A DNA stretch of 64,000 bases from Epiperipatus broadwayi (lineage: Eukaryota > Onychophora > Udeonychophora > Euonychophora > Peripatidae): the NCBI GenBank assembly GCA_028023455.1, contig JAQFVV010006215.1, positions 7,797,230 through 7,861,229 on the forward strand, in the 5' to 3' direction. Shown piece after piece: positions 1 to 10,970 of this stretch (its first letter is position 1; each line of letters begins with the position of its first letter). The notes under the pieces were generated by a model that worked only from the letters and a program-made list of their open reading frames with translations, was not told the DNA's origin and did no database searches. A program made the position numbers and the translations under genes.

Positions 1-120
1 AAATTATTCAAGAGAGTGCAAACATTATTCATCTAAATTGTAATATGAGGCAGATTTTTAGGTACTATAGACAAAAAATTCTCGTTTGGTGCGAGAATCA
101 GAAAATATTTTTAAAAAATC
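1..120 (+). promoter_or_regulatory. Upstream region / 5' UTR of PFDN1
   Basis: These 120 bases precede the PFDN1 start codon and should hold the 5' UTR and possibly part of the core promoter. They are AT-rich, with no clear TATA box or initiator that I can separate from background, so I do not place a transcription start. The start codon context is aaaaatcATGG, with G at +4. No intron acceptor is obvious just upstream of the ATG. Confidence 0.5.
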
Positions 121-156
121 ATGGCGGCTCTGCCGGTTGACATGGAATTGAAAAAG
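121..156 (+). CDS. PFDN1: Prefoldin subunit 1, exon 1
   Basis: This exon encodes the first 12 residues, MAALPVDMELKK, and ends exactly at a GTATAT donor (157), leaving phase 0. PFDN1 is a beta-type subunit of the hexameric cytosolic co-chaperone prefoldin, which hands unfolded actin and tubulin to the CCT chaperonin. Animal PFDN1 proteins start with a short M-A-A-x-V-D-x-E-L-K-K stretch, and the next exon continues with the A-F-x-x-L-Q of the family, so the ATG at 121 is the natural start. Exon 1 joins exon 2 (54936-55102) without a shift. The identification depends on both exons together; 12 residues alone would be weak. Confidence 0.9.
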
Positions 157-746
157 GTATATTGTATTATCAACTTTGTTTCATAATTTATTACTTAATT
201 TTTTAGTACCGTTATTATTTATTTTTAAGTGATTATTACATATATATATATATGATCAATAACAAATTTTTATTCATTTATTTATTTCGTTAATATGGTA
301 TGTTAGTAGCAAATAAATTATTTTTTAAAAAATATAATTTGAGAACTTCATAAAGCAGTTTCTGCATATAATTTAATAGAATAATCTACACATATAACAA
401 TATACACGTACAGCAAGAACGAAAGAATTTAAGAGAAATACTGTATATCCATTTTTAGAAAATTTACGAGCATAACTTATTGGAGAATACCAATTGTTTT
501 TAAAAATAAAACTTGACTATTCGATTTATGAATGTTTACTTATCTATAAAATATTAATGAAAATTACGAATAAGAAATCGATAAAGTTTTGACTGATTAT
601 TTCCATTTTTTTTATTTTTGTAGAGGCAAAATTACATGTAACTGCTATAGTTTCATGTTGTTTATTTAAGAAACGTAATTATGTATGCCATATTTGCTTT
701 CTTCAATTTTTCATATAAATCTTAACACATGGCTTGAAAAGGAAAG
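157..746. other. Intronic DNA, no recognisable feature
   Basis: AT-rich intronic sequence with a short TA run near 240-253. I see no gene, structured repeat or mobile element here. Confidence 0.6.
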
Positions 747-1509
747 GGTAAAGGTTTACTTTAGCGACCACAGCATAAAAATAATGTTCCCCCTCTAGTT
801 TTCAAAATTAGAAGTAAATTATTATTCGAAAATCTTATGCATACTACTATATTACAATTACATAAATAATTTATTAAAATATAAAAGATAATAAAAAAAA
901 ATATTTACCATTTTAAAGAAGTTGAAATAATTACACTAGTTTAATTAAAATAATTAGTTTAAATTATTTGAAACTTAAGAATTTAAACTATCGACATTTA
1001 TAACTTAAGAATTTAAACTATCTCGATGGTTCTCGGCGAAATGGATGACAATGGGGAGCCATTAGTCGTCGAAATCGAAGAAACGTATTATTTCCACAGA
1101 AAATACCACAGGGGGACTATACATAGAGGGCATTGGGTCTTTGGTGGTATTGAAAGAGGGTCAATGAAGTGCTTCTTGGCAGAAGTTGCGGATAGAACGG
1201 CTGGCACATTGGAGGCCCTAATCCAGCGGTACATTTTACCAGGGATTCGCATAATTTCAGATGACTGGGCTGCGTACTGAAATATCAGCAGATTTGGCAA
1301 TGGGGTGTACATGCATTCTCCAACTTCCTACTATGCATAGGGCATAATTGTGCTTAAAAAGGTAAATGATTTTATTTTTATTATCTTTTACGTTTTAATT
1401 AATAAATATTTACTGTAATTGTAATATAGGAGCAGATACGTAAGATTTTAGTTCTAATTTTAAAAACTAGATGGCGAATATGCCCTGGTCGCTAAAGTAA
1501 ACCTTTACC
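747..1509 (+). mobile_element. Merlin (IS1016/ISXO2-like) DNA transposon, degenerate
   Basis: The ends are a perfect 24-bp terminal inverted repeat: 747-770 (starts ggtaaaggtttacttta) and its complement at 1486-1509. The flanks are an 8-bp direct repeat, aaggaaag, at 739-746 and 1510-1517, the target duplication size known for Merlin elements. Inside is a decayed ISXO2-like transposase fragment (separate entry). At 763 bp it is shorter than autonomous Merlins, so it is an internally deleted copy. The intact ends suggest fairly recent mobilisation, presumably in trans. Confidence 0.88.
1026..1330 (+). pseudogene. ISXO2-like DDE transposase fragment (Merlin)
   Basis: The readable stretch 1026-1280 has hallmarks of the ISXO2/IS1016 transposase core: RKYHRG, HWVFGGIERGS and YILPGIRIISDDWAAY. 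The last contains the second catalytic aspartate (IISD). The first acidic position, normally D in VEIDES, reads VEIEET here, so the catalytic D is replaced by E. After WAAY there is a TGA, likely a decayed arginine codon. The same frame continues with NISRFGNGVYMH, which still resembles the family, and then breaks up near the next stop. The N-terminal part and the third catalytic residue are missing. Non-functional. Confidence 0.8.
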
Positions 1510-1517
1510 AAGGAAAG

Positions 1518-1844
1518 ATTGCTTTAGCTATTTATAATAATAATGAAATATAAATGTATTTTTTTATATATTTTTGTCACCAATGTTAATAAACATTTTG
1601 ATTGATCATGATGGCTTTGATTTTAAGTGATAAATGTCTTTGATTTTAAGTGATAGATGTCTAGATTTCCAATTATTTTAAGTAGAGACTACATATTAAA
1701 CTGATAGATTTCTAAGTATCAACCAGAGCAATTTACATCTATATTATGTATGACATGAAATACAATAGTAATAGAATTATAATTTATAATATTAACGAAT
1801 TGTTGGAGATGGTTTTGAATAAATTATTATCAATATTAAATAAT
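1518..1844. other. Intronic DNA, no recognisable feature
   Basis: AT-rich sequence between the Merlin element and the first family A repeat. A short imperfect duplication (tttgattttaagtgata, twice near 1616-1650) is the only structure noticed. Confidence 0.5.
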
Positions 1845-2265
1845 TGTTAAAACAGGCAAAACTCACTATACGTCTGCCACACATAGCAAGCTAGAGTAAT
1901 CAATGGATGCCAGAAGGCTTGTGCATAAAATCCCCATCTAGTGCCTACTCATCCAATATCCCCAGACTAGTTTCTGGCTTGTAGCCTTCATCAGTGAGGA
2001 GCTTTGGATCTGAGAGCACTGCATCTAGATCTAAGGATCTAATGGAACCCTCCAGCAAACACCTTTTATCTCCATTTAACTACAAAACTATGAGTTTTAA
2101 ACTGAAAACACCTTAATGTTTTTAATCCAAGCCCATTAGTTTATATAGTCATATGGGTCTGAACCCAGTTCAGTACCCATACATATGTGTAGTGAGTTTT
2201 GCCTGTTTTAACAACAGTTATACACAAGCATAAGAGGTGGTGGTCATGTGATGTTTATTGGCTTA
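1845..2265 (-). mobile_element. Family A hammerhead-bearing repeat, copy A1 (head-to-head)
   Basis: I call the ribozyme-encoding strand the sense strand of family A. This copy has an antisense stretch (about 1845-2190) followed by a sense stretch (about 2191-2265). The two share a perfect 24-bp inverted match (1845-1868 and 2190-2213, core aaaacaggcaaaactcac). A 13-bp direct repeat, aatattaaataat, flanks it at 1832-1844 and 2266-2278. The right end carries the family 3' end, a catgtgatgttt stretch followed by a TTGGCTTA/GTGGTTTA-type tail. No coding capacity. A 13-bp duplication fits target-primed reverse transcription better than a cut-and-paste MITE. Confidence 0.8.
1951..2009 (-). ncRNA. 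Type I hammerhead ribozyme candidate (A1)
   Basis: On the minus strand, in order: AUCCAA, AGC, UCCUCA (5' side of stem I); CUGAUGA; stem II GGCU-ACA-AGCC flanked by an A on each side; GAA; stem III AC-UA-GU; cleavage C; then UGGGGA, UA, UUGGAU (3' side of stem I). Stem I gives 6+6 pairs around an internal loop. All three conserved cores (CUGANGA, GAAA, NUH as GUC) are intact. The predicted cut is between positions 1965 and 1964 on the minus strand. Very short stem III is known for hammerheads of Penelope-like elements and newt satellite. The A/A at the base of stem II, normally G-C, is unusual. Folded by eye only. Confidence 0.75.
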
Positions 2266-2278
2266 AATATTAAATAAT

Positions 2279-4329
2279 GTTATTCAAAAACTATAATCAG
2301 TCATTTTCATTTTGATCTAATTATATTATTTTGTGATCATTAAACAAATTATTAATTATTTTAAAAAAAAGCTAATTAGAATAGCAGCAAGTAAACTTCT
2401 TAATTTTATTTCTGAAAGAAATATTTTCGATTATAAATCATATCACTCGTAATTTACCTGACTGAAATTACTATATTGGTAGACAATTAAAAATGTATTC
2501 ACAAAAGTGTATATACAGTAGTTTGATTTTTAAAAAAAAAAAAAAATTGACAATTCAATTAGATATTGAAAGTAATCCATCATTACAAGATACATAAATT
2601 GTTTTTCATAAATTATTCCAAATCTAATTGTAAATAAAAATATTGGTTTATATAATTATCTGTTAATTCCTCATGAATTATTTCATATCTGTACTTATTG
2701 ACATATGATATGTATAAGCATTTACATACATGCTTGTGTTTATGAACATTTTTTATATAGCCACTTAATCTTAATAAGCCATGATCTAGACATATACAGA
2801 CTTTGATTTCTATTAATTAAAAGAAATAGATTCCTTTTTTTTTTTTTAATTGAAGGCAATTGAAATTATAATTGTTAAACAGATTATAATGCACAGAACT
2901 GCAGCAACCTTATTTAGCTCTTGGGGCGAAGTAGTTTTCACTCCACTTACTGAGTGTCTAAAGAGATTTTTTGAGAGAAGTGTAAGGAAATAAATGCATT
3001 TTATTAATTTTTGTAGGTAATATTTCATAAGTGGATATGTTTTTTTTTTATAGTAGGTTTGACAAATGTAAATTTCTTTCCTTAAGCATTTTTTTTTAAG
3101 TTTTGGCACACCAAATTTTTTTCTTATTCGCTTTCATCTTTTTAAAATAAAAATAATTTGTAATTTTAAAAAATAAAATAATTTCCATGAAAACATCAAA
3201 CATAGAATTGGTTTTTTTCCCCTAGCATAAAATGATTCCAACATAGAAATGTGTACGTGAAACAGATCATGCATTCACATCCCATTCATGGTTACCTTAT
3301 CAGCTTCTTTTGTACAGGAAATGTGCATATGTAAAGGAAGATAAAGTGCAAAAAAAAATTTTAGTGCCACTTAACCTAGTAAACATATTCTATATTTTAA
3401 AATTTAATTGTAGTTTGTACACATTTCTGAAAGTCACATAAATAAAACTTCAAATATAATAAAATATACTGTTATACTACTTATATATACAACAATTTTA
3501 CGAAAAGTATAGTAAACACTTGTTACTAAAAATGCTTGTTAGGTGCAATTTGGATAATTTTTTCTAATAATGTTTTCTTGATGCCTGAATGGTGCTTCTT
3601 AGTTCGGGTGCCTTGTGCCAATGCGCTGCCCACATCAACCTTGTTGCACTACTCTTGTATTAATGCAATATGTAAACAAGCCACTAATTATATTACTGCA
3701 TTTTGAATTATATACAAATCTTTACTGATGCATATAAACTGAAAGAAATAGTGATTATTATACTTTAATGTAATTTATTAAATCTTGTAAACAAATTGCT
3801 ACTTTTTGTCAAAATAATAGTCAAATTTGAGTAACCAAATAATGAAAAAAGGCAGTGAAATACAGATTTTTCAAAATCTATTTAGTTAATTCATTTACCA
3901 TTTGAATAGATTCATTAGTATAAGATTTAATGAATTATGTTTGCCTTCACATTTTTTTAAATACAGCTTAAAAAGACCTAATTTTAATACTATTTAATAA
4001 AATATAATTTATATAGCTAGATATTAGAAATTCTAAAACGATCAGAAATTAAATAAAAATTAGAAATAAAGTAATTCTAAATTATGGATCTCTTGTATTC
4101 AATCTGTTTTTCAACCAATGAGTTATGGATAGTTAATTATGCAGAGAATTTTTTATGTCTGTAAATTAGTCGTTTTAAAATATTCTTTCTCCCTTGCTGA
4201 TTTTTTTGGTATTTGATAGAATTAGAAATGTCACTTGGAAAAAAAAAACATGGGTAGCAAGTGAGATTACAAATAAGAATTGAAAGAGATTAGCTGATAG
4301 CAATGAAGAGAAAATAATTTAATTAATTA
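2279..4329. other. Intronic DNA, no recognisable gene
   Basis: AT-rich, with homopolymer runs near 2530 and 2837. A slightly GC-richer patch at 2885-2990 and another at 3585-3660 may be old repeat fragments; neither could be assigned. No coding sequence is supported. Confidence 0.5.
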
Positions 4330-4830
4330 TGCAAAATGAAATTATTGATGTAGATAATAAAGATATGGACATATTGTCAGATGAAAGAAATGGGAGAATT
4401 TATTACGAATGAAATAGTTGGACTTTGCAATTTGATATATAATAGTGAAATTTGGTCTGAAGATTTTTAAGAACTACAATGACTCCAGTTGCTGAAAGGA
4501 AGAAAGCTGTTAAATGTCAAGATTCTAGGACAATAAGTTTGTTATTTTATGCTTCTAAAGTTTGGAGTTTGCTCTGAAGATTTTTAAGAACTACAAAAGG
4601 AGGAAAGATGTTAAATGTGAAGAGTCTAGAACAATAAGTTTATTATTTTATACTTCTAAAGTTTTATTGAGGATTTTTAACTCAAAAAAATTTATGGGAA
4701 AGTACAGTATTATATTGGAGAAGATCACTTTGGTTTCGAGAGAGAGAAAAGTACAAGAGATGCTATTGGTGTTGTTAGAACAATTTCAGAGATATATATT
4801 GAAAAAGATAAAGGAATTGGTATTGAAGCA
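4330..4830 (+). pseudogene. Non-LTR retrotransposon reverse transcriptase, N-terminal part
   Basis: Broken frames read the region before the catalytic core of an RTE-type reverse transcriptase: EDFKNYN-like 'add material' residues, CQDSRTISLLFYASKV (the RxISLL motif), then FMGKYS, the FGF region degraded, and a RYILKKIKE-like stretch. A 117-bp segment is duplicated in tandem (about 4456-4670), so RTISLLFYxSKV appears twice. The homology stops near 4820, just before the F(V/I)D-x-x-x-AFD motif, which resumes at 8163. I infer one element split by later insertion. Frameshifts and stops make it dead. Confidence 0.7.
4456..4670 (+). repeat. 117-bp tandem duplication inside the RT relic
   Basis: The segment starting tctgaagatttttaagaac at 4456 recurs at 4573. 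The two copies match through the ISLLFY codons to about 4564 and 4670. Copies differ at several positions, so the duplication is not recent. Confidence 0.75.
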
Positions 4831-7800
4831 ATCAATCTTAGCTTAAGATTGAGCTTCATATTTCCACCTACTAACCTGTGCTTAAACCCTATATATCCCA
4901 TCCCGCTCCTTTTGGTGTATATATATTTATGTATATATTTGAGATGCACTCCTAAATTATAAAATTTTAACGTTCACTAACAATTTTTTTTAAAAATTAT
5001 TATTAATTCTTTTTATTAATTATTAGTTTTTTATTAAAGTATTATAGGTACGGCTCAAATATATATATATAGGAGCAAAAGTACTTTTTTTAAACTGTAT
5101 CTTTTGTAAAATCCAATATGGAAGATGCTACAGTTAATTGTCTAAAAAGAATTAAAGGGTTGGAAGCACTATTGTTTTAATCTGGGGAAAGTATTTTTAA
5201 TTAAAGTTTTTACTTAAAATGGGATTAAGATTTTCTTTTATTATAAACATTTTTGTTAAATCTATTTCTAATCTGAAAATAGATTTGAATTTATTTTTGG
5301 ACGTTATCTTACTGTCGCATCTTCAAAACAATCGATAAAGAAAAAGTAAGAATTTTTAAGATCAGAGATTAGATTGTAAAGCTAAAACTAAGTGATTAAA
5401 AGCATTCCAAAAACACCTGGGCAAAAGTATAAAATGGCTGAATTTTTAATCAGATAGAAGAGCTACTATTGAGAGAACTGATTGTAAACATATTACACGT
5501 CGCTTGAAACTTAAAATGATGTAGTAATAAATTCACCACCCTTCTTGGCCCTGTGGGGTCATCATCTGCCGCTGCCGTAATATCATGCTCCCGTAGAATG
5601 AAGTAAAAGCCCGACTTAAAACTTTAGTATGCTAAGTAGAAGCTTGCTGTCACCAAGAAGAATTCATTTGGATCCTCAATTTTCCATGCATGAGCCGTAC
5701 TTTGAAAATAGACTTATTAAAATTGTGCAAGGTAAATTATTTCAAACCGCCACCATTGAAACTAAATCTAGCTTGCCTAATTAATCTCAAAACTTTTATC
5801 AAGATTTCACATATATTATTTAACTTTGTTTTTTTTTTAAATATGTAAATGTAATTTGCTCTTAAATAATTTCTATAAATTTAATCCTATCTCATATGCT
5901 CTAACTTTCCTTAACTTTGGTGCGGTCAATTCTTTATAGTTATTTATTACTTGATTTTATATATATGCTTTTATTATTATTATTATTATGCCAATCTCTA
6001 ACAATCTGACGAGTTGAATTTTGTAAAATCTTTTTTTTCTTTTAAGTAAACCTTCATGAATCAAGGTTATTTAACGTCCCCTTAAAATATAACGCATTAT
6101 TAATTAATACGTTCGCCAGATTGTTTTTACGAATCAGCATTTAAGTTCGTTTTTAGTATAAAAATATATATTTGTTTAACTCTGGATTTTCTACCCGAGT
6201 TGAATCCAGAACTCAAGCTAATTGACGCTTTGAAACCTTATTTATTTTATAAATGTTATTCAATTCTAAAAAGGTGACCGATTATTTTTTTATATAACTG
6301 CTAGTCTTTTTTTTTACATACTCTTAAAGTATCAAATAAAGTATTTAGATATTCCAGTTATTATAAAATCAACGAAGGTAGGATTGATTTATTAAAAATA
6401 GCAAAAAAGGGATGGGGGTAAATCTTAATGTTTCTTTTACTAAATAAAATCTTCACGTATATTTTATTAATCTTTTCTCTATATATATTATAGCGGCATA
6501 GCATGTTATTTTTTTAATTTGTGGCCTTCAAACATGAGTCATCTATTTTAAAGCAGTAAATTATATTTCATGTCGTTAGGGACATTCAGTCATACTGCGT
6601 TACTGACATTTAGCATATCTTCGTATATATATATTATGTGCTTATAGTCTTCTAATCTGGGGGTTGCGACAAGTTCGAACCCATAGATTTCTTCTCATAT
6701 CTTGTTCTGTAGATAGTTGAGCTATCCGGAAACCACATTTGTCATATAAAAATGCCTCTGGCGGTGATCCCGTAAGTTTGGCACACGCTATGCATATCAA
6801 CTTTCTTCGTATAAAAGGGCCTCTGGCAGTGATCCCTAAGTCTGGCACATGCTATGCTCATCCACTTTCTTCGTACAAAAAGGCCTGCGCGTTGGCGATG
6901 TTCACGGCATGGCTATCCACTTTGTCTTTCGTTTAGAAGCATGACTTTTCCTGTTATTTCTTGGTTATAATGTCCGTACCGCAAACTTCTTCATATATTT
7001 ATTTCTTTTGCTTCATGACCCAGTTTTAATGCTCTAATATTAAAATTGCGCTCTGCTTAAAATATATATAAATGCCAACTACTTCTAGTTTTATTAATTA
7101 AATTTATTTCAGTCTTATACAATCCCACCATCGTAACTTATTTCTGTATTTAAGAGTATCTATTTGACTTGGGGAAAATAAAGCATTCTTACCAGCGCTA
7201 ATTAACAGAAGTTTCATTAAATATTTTGTCATATAATCAAATGTTATTTTCAAATATGTTTTCAAGTGTATTTTATTTATTTTCACGACCTCAGTGGCGT
7301 GAAAATAGTTTGTATTATATCTGTAATGAATTTCAGAACGCTCCCCGAAGTAATATGTTTGTCACTATGTTTCAGAATTGTAAATCAAAGCGTTAATGGC
7401 AATATTTTGTAATTCTTTGTAATAGTTGATTGGCATCTTAATATAGGACCCACCAAAAATGTGTGCTTATTTATCATATATTATTTAGCTAATAAAGAGC
7501 ATATGAGAAGTAATAGCGTGAATGACACTATGTAATCATCTACCAATTGCTCATTCACGTACATACTAATGTTTGCAATTAACTTATAAAAGTATAATAA
7601 TTTGTCAGTATATTAAACTATATTTTATTGTCTAACTTATTTGAGTAGTTCGAATTCCTCTTTTCTCCACTTCCAAACATACAGCCATGCTTATATATAT
7701 TTTACTTTAGTCATAGTTAATAGATGTCTCATTGTTTTGCTCAGCTTTGATAGTCGGCCGGATTTAAAATTAATTCTCATGTGCCATCACTATTGTGTTA

Positions 7801-7944
7801 TCCATTTGGTGTTTGATCTGGGGCTTAGAGAGTGGGTTCGATTTCAGACTGGTCCTGACCTAAATCTCGGGCTTGACTGGGTTTGAAGTACAATTTGTGA
7901 GTTCCAGCTCATGTTAGATGGATATACATGTTTTGACCGGTACA
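4831..7944. other. Sequence separating two RT halves, anonymous
   Basis: This 3.1 kb lies between collinear parts of one retrotransposon and was probably inserted or rearranged after that element landed. It holds TA and TTA runs near 5057 and 5980, a GC-richer patch at 5535-5700 and a small minisatellite at 6738-6936 (separate entry). No coding sequence was recognised, and no clean terminal repeats define the insertion. Confidence 0.45.
6738..6936 (+). repeat. Minisatellite, about 65-bp unit, three copies
   Basis: Three diverged units share the order 'tataaaa-rgcctctggc-gtgatccc-taagt-tggcacacgctatg-catcaactttcttcg'. The first two are well matched (6740-6806, 6807-6870). The third (6871-6936) keeps aaaaggcctg, ggcatggct and atccactttgtctttcg. 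It is GC-richer than its surroundings. Confidence 0.7.
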
Positions 7945-7953
7945 GTATATGTT

Positions 7954-8146
7954 AAACCACTAAGCGTCACATGATCACTATCTCATACTAGCACAATTGT
8001 TATTAAACAAGGCAAAACTCTCTCCAAACTAGTCCGGGGATATTGGATGAGTAGGCACTAGATAGGGATTTTATGTACAAGCCTTCTGGCATCCATTGAT
8101 TACTCTGGTTGGCACAGGGTGGCACTAGTGTATGGAGAGAGTTTTG
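7954..8146 (+). mobile_element. Family A repeat, copy A2 (short, head-to-head)
   Basis: This short copy lies in the opposite orientation to A1. It starts with the complement of the family 3' end (aaaccactaagcgtcacatg) and runs antisense to about 8025. At 8026 it switches to the other strand beginning aaactagtcc, which is the ribozyme stem III region. It ends at ggagagagttttg. A 9-bp direct repeat, gtatatgtt, flanks it at 7945-7953 and 8147-8155. The CUGANGA half of the hammerhead is absent, so it cannot cleave. Confidence 0.7.
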
Positions 8147-8155
8147 GTATATGTT

Positions 8156-9190
8156 TTGTGAGCATTTGATAGAGTAATCTGGAATAAACTTATGACCAAC
8201 TTAAAAGTAAAAGAGTATTTTGGAAAGAGAAAAGATTGATTTGAAAATGTATACTGGACTAAGGATAAGAATTAGATTGTGAATAATGAGACTAATGAAA
8301 TGAATATAGAAAAAGAAGTTACGTAAGGATGCAGTATGTCATCTTTTCTTTTTAATATTTATTTAGAAGACATGCTAATTAATTATTTAGAGTGTAGAGG
8401 AGCAATTGTTGGAAATAGAATAATAAAACATGATTTACAAATAATATGGCTTTTATAGCTGAGTATGAAAAGGGTCTTCAGAATATGTTGAATACAAGGA
8501 TATACAGAATATGGAATGAAGATTAATTTGAGAAGACTTAAGTGTTTATGGATAGCGAGGAATGCAAAAAGACTGCAAAGTGAAATTCATGATAACATAT
8601 TTCAACAGGTAAAGAGATTTAGATATTTGGGTAGTTAGTTGAATGTGGATGGGTCAAGTGAAAATGGAAATTTAAAGAATAGCATTGGCAAAGGAGGCAT
8701 TTATTAAGAGAAAGGAAATATTTTGTGGACCTTTGAAGAGAGAATTAGGAAAAAGAATAATTAAATGTTATGTGTGGAGTGTGCTATTGTATGATTGTGA
8801 AACGTGAACGAGTAATAAAATTAGAAACAGATTGAAAAACTTTGAGATGTGGACATTAAGAAGAATGGGAAAAATTAGTTTGATGAATAAAATAATAAAG
8901 AAGTTTTGAAAAGAGTAAATGAAAAAAGAAGATTGATCAGAGAAATCAGAGAGAGAAAGAGAAACTGGATTGGACATATATTAAGAATGTATAGTTTAAT
9001 GAAACATGTTTTGAAGGGAATGTTGAATAGAAGTAAAAAGAAAAGATGGAAAAGATTGACATTGTTAGATGATATAAGAGATGGGAAGAGTTACATGGAA
9101 TTGAAGAGCTGATCAATGAAGAGGATAAATTGATGATGTGACTACTTTCTGGATCTGCCCACGGGGCAGAATACTATTGATGATGATTTC
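8156..9190 (+). pseudogene. Non-LTR retrotransposon RT, C-terminal part
   Basis: It begins with AFDRVIWNKL (the FxDxxxAFD motif). Broken frames continue with a GCxMSSFLFNIYLEDML motif (RQGCxLSPxLFNIYxED), a KRFRYLGS-like motif, ALAKEAFIKRKEIFCGPLKR, the WSVLLYDCET region, and a longer open stretch from 8906 with RKRNWIGHILRMYSLMKHV and LLDDIRDGKSYMELK. The 3' side ends with a 'ggatctgcccacggggcag' segment and a short gatgatgatt tail near 9179, typical of RTE-like elements. The F/YADD box is not readable and there are many stops. It probably continues the 4330-4830 relic. Confidence 0.8.
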
Positions 9191-10737
9191 CAGAGTCAAT
9201 TTTTTGTATTTTAATCATGAAAGCCATTGTTATAACATAACCATCTTTATTTTACTCTATAGCTGAAAATCACTAATTGCTTATTTATTGACCAATATCA
9301 CATGGTTTATTGCATTGATTATGAGTCAGTTATTTAATAAAAATAGTATTAAAAAGAGATTGTTTTATCTGGTTATAATTACACTACAAGAGCTGAATAT
9401 TTTCATATCAGATCTGAAAGATATGTTATTTGATTTAATCTGCATATAATTTATATTATTATTGTACCAATATTTTGTCTTGGGCACATCTATCATTAAA
9501 TGGGTAAGGAATGATATTTTTTGTAGAGATGCTGCAAGCAACAATATGAAATGATTTAAATCTCATCCAATAAAAAACAAAAATAGAACTGTTTAAAAAT
9601 GTAAAGGAATTGGGGTGAAGTGATTGTGGATGAATAATTCAATATAAAATTAAGTATTTTGATTAATATGGTTTAAAAACTTTTTTCCAAATGTAAGTAA
9701 CTTTGAATATATTCATCACATTTCTTGATCCAGTCTGATTTTTTAAGAATCTCAACAGGGGTCTAGTTTTTCATTTGATAGTGTTTCATCTGAGTGGGAT
9801 CCTGGTGTTGGAAAAATCTGTATTATAATCAGTAGCTGTAACATATAGAATACTGATGATAATACAAATTTTACTACATTAGCATATTTATTTCTTCTAT
9901 TACTAGTGCAACATCTACTCATGCCCATATAAGATACTCCATAAATTCTATATGGGATTTCATAAATTTCCTGGACCTCAGGAAATAAATTAATTACCTA
10001 AGCAATATCTTGATAACTAATGATTACAATAAAAAATAAAATGAAGCCTTAATCAAGGCTAAAAACAAAGATTTAAAAAAAAATACAGAAAACAAAAATA
10101 ATAGTCATTAGAATGTGTTCCCTATATAAAAGTATCCACAAATAGTATTGGATGTACTCAGAAATGCTGCAATATAAAAACTGCACATAGTAACATTTCT
10201 ATTTAAATCTAAGGACTATCTCTCTTGCTATATCCTATGTGAAGTTTGTGGAACTCCTTATTTGGGTAGTCTTTGTATTAGTACTGGGAGAGATTAACCC
10301 ATGCTAACACAATATTATCACCATTCCCCCCTTAATGTTATTGTTACTGTTCACAATATTGTAGCAATTCAGACTTCATGTTAAAATAAATTAGTCTTAC
10401 CTGTCAAGTTTTTTACCCATTTCCTAAAATAGATATATAAAATTGAGGGGAAAAAAAAAAATGGAGTCGATTCCTGTTATATAGGGATCAACACAGATTG
10501 TATATTAATTGATGATACCTAATGCACTTAGCAGTGGTAATTAAAACTGACCTTAGAGAAAAGGTAAAATTATATAATTAGATGTTTTAAAAGGAAATTG
10601 GATGGAGAATCCATCTAGCCCATGTATAATCATAAAGCCATTTAAGAGTCCATGTTATGAACAAAAGTATCCAGATCGAAATTAGTCTCTCTTTCGTTTT
10701 TTGTTCATGTCAGTAAAGTAAATATATATATATTTTA
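9191..10737. other. Intronic DNA, no recognisable feature
   Basis: AT-rich anonymous sequence. No gene, terminal repeat or tandem structure recognised. Confidence 0.5.
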
Positions 10738-10743
10738 AAAAAA

Positions 10744-10970
10744 GGAAAGTAGATAATCTATTTACTTAAATGAGTTAATGAAAATTTATTACTTATCTAC
10801 TAGTAATTAAAATTTACCTAGTAATTCTATGTATTTATAAAAAGAGAAAGAATTAATTAATGTACTTTGCTGGTCTGAAAGAAAAAAAAGCATATCATTT
10901 ATTTACTTAGATAAGGTAATGAAAATGTATTACTTTGTCTAGCAATTCTGTGTGTTTAAATTTTGAAAAA
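10744..10970. repeat. Imperfect direct duplication, period about 141 bp
   Basis: A segment with tttacttaaatgag followed by gttaatgaaaatttattact (from 10761) recurs as tttacttagataa and ggtaatgaaaatgtattact (from 10902). Both are followed by ctagtaattct / ctagcaattct. Two diverged copies. Confidence 0.55.

Noticed and set aside
2846-3109. 87-codon minus-strand frame rich in Lys/Leu.
   Set aside because: Low-complexity AT-rich translation without motifs or splice context.
7810-7850. Box-B-like word in 'gtgggttcgatttcag'.
   Set aside because: No foldable tRNA and no box A; chance match in intronic DNA.
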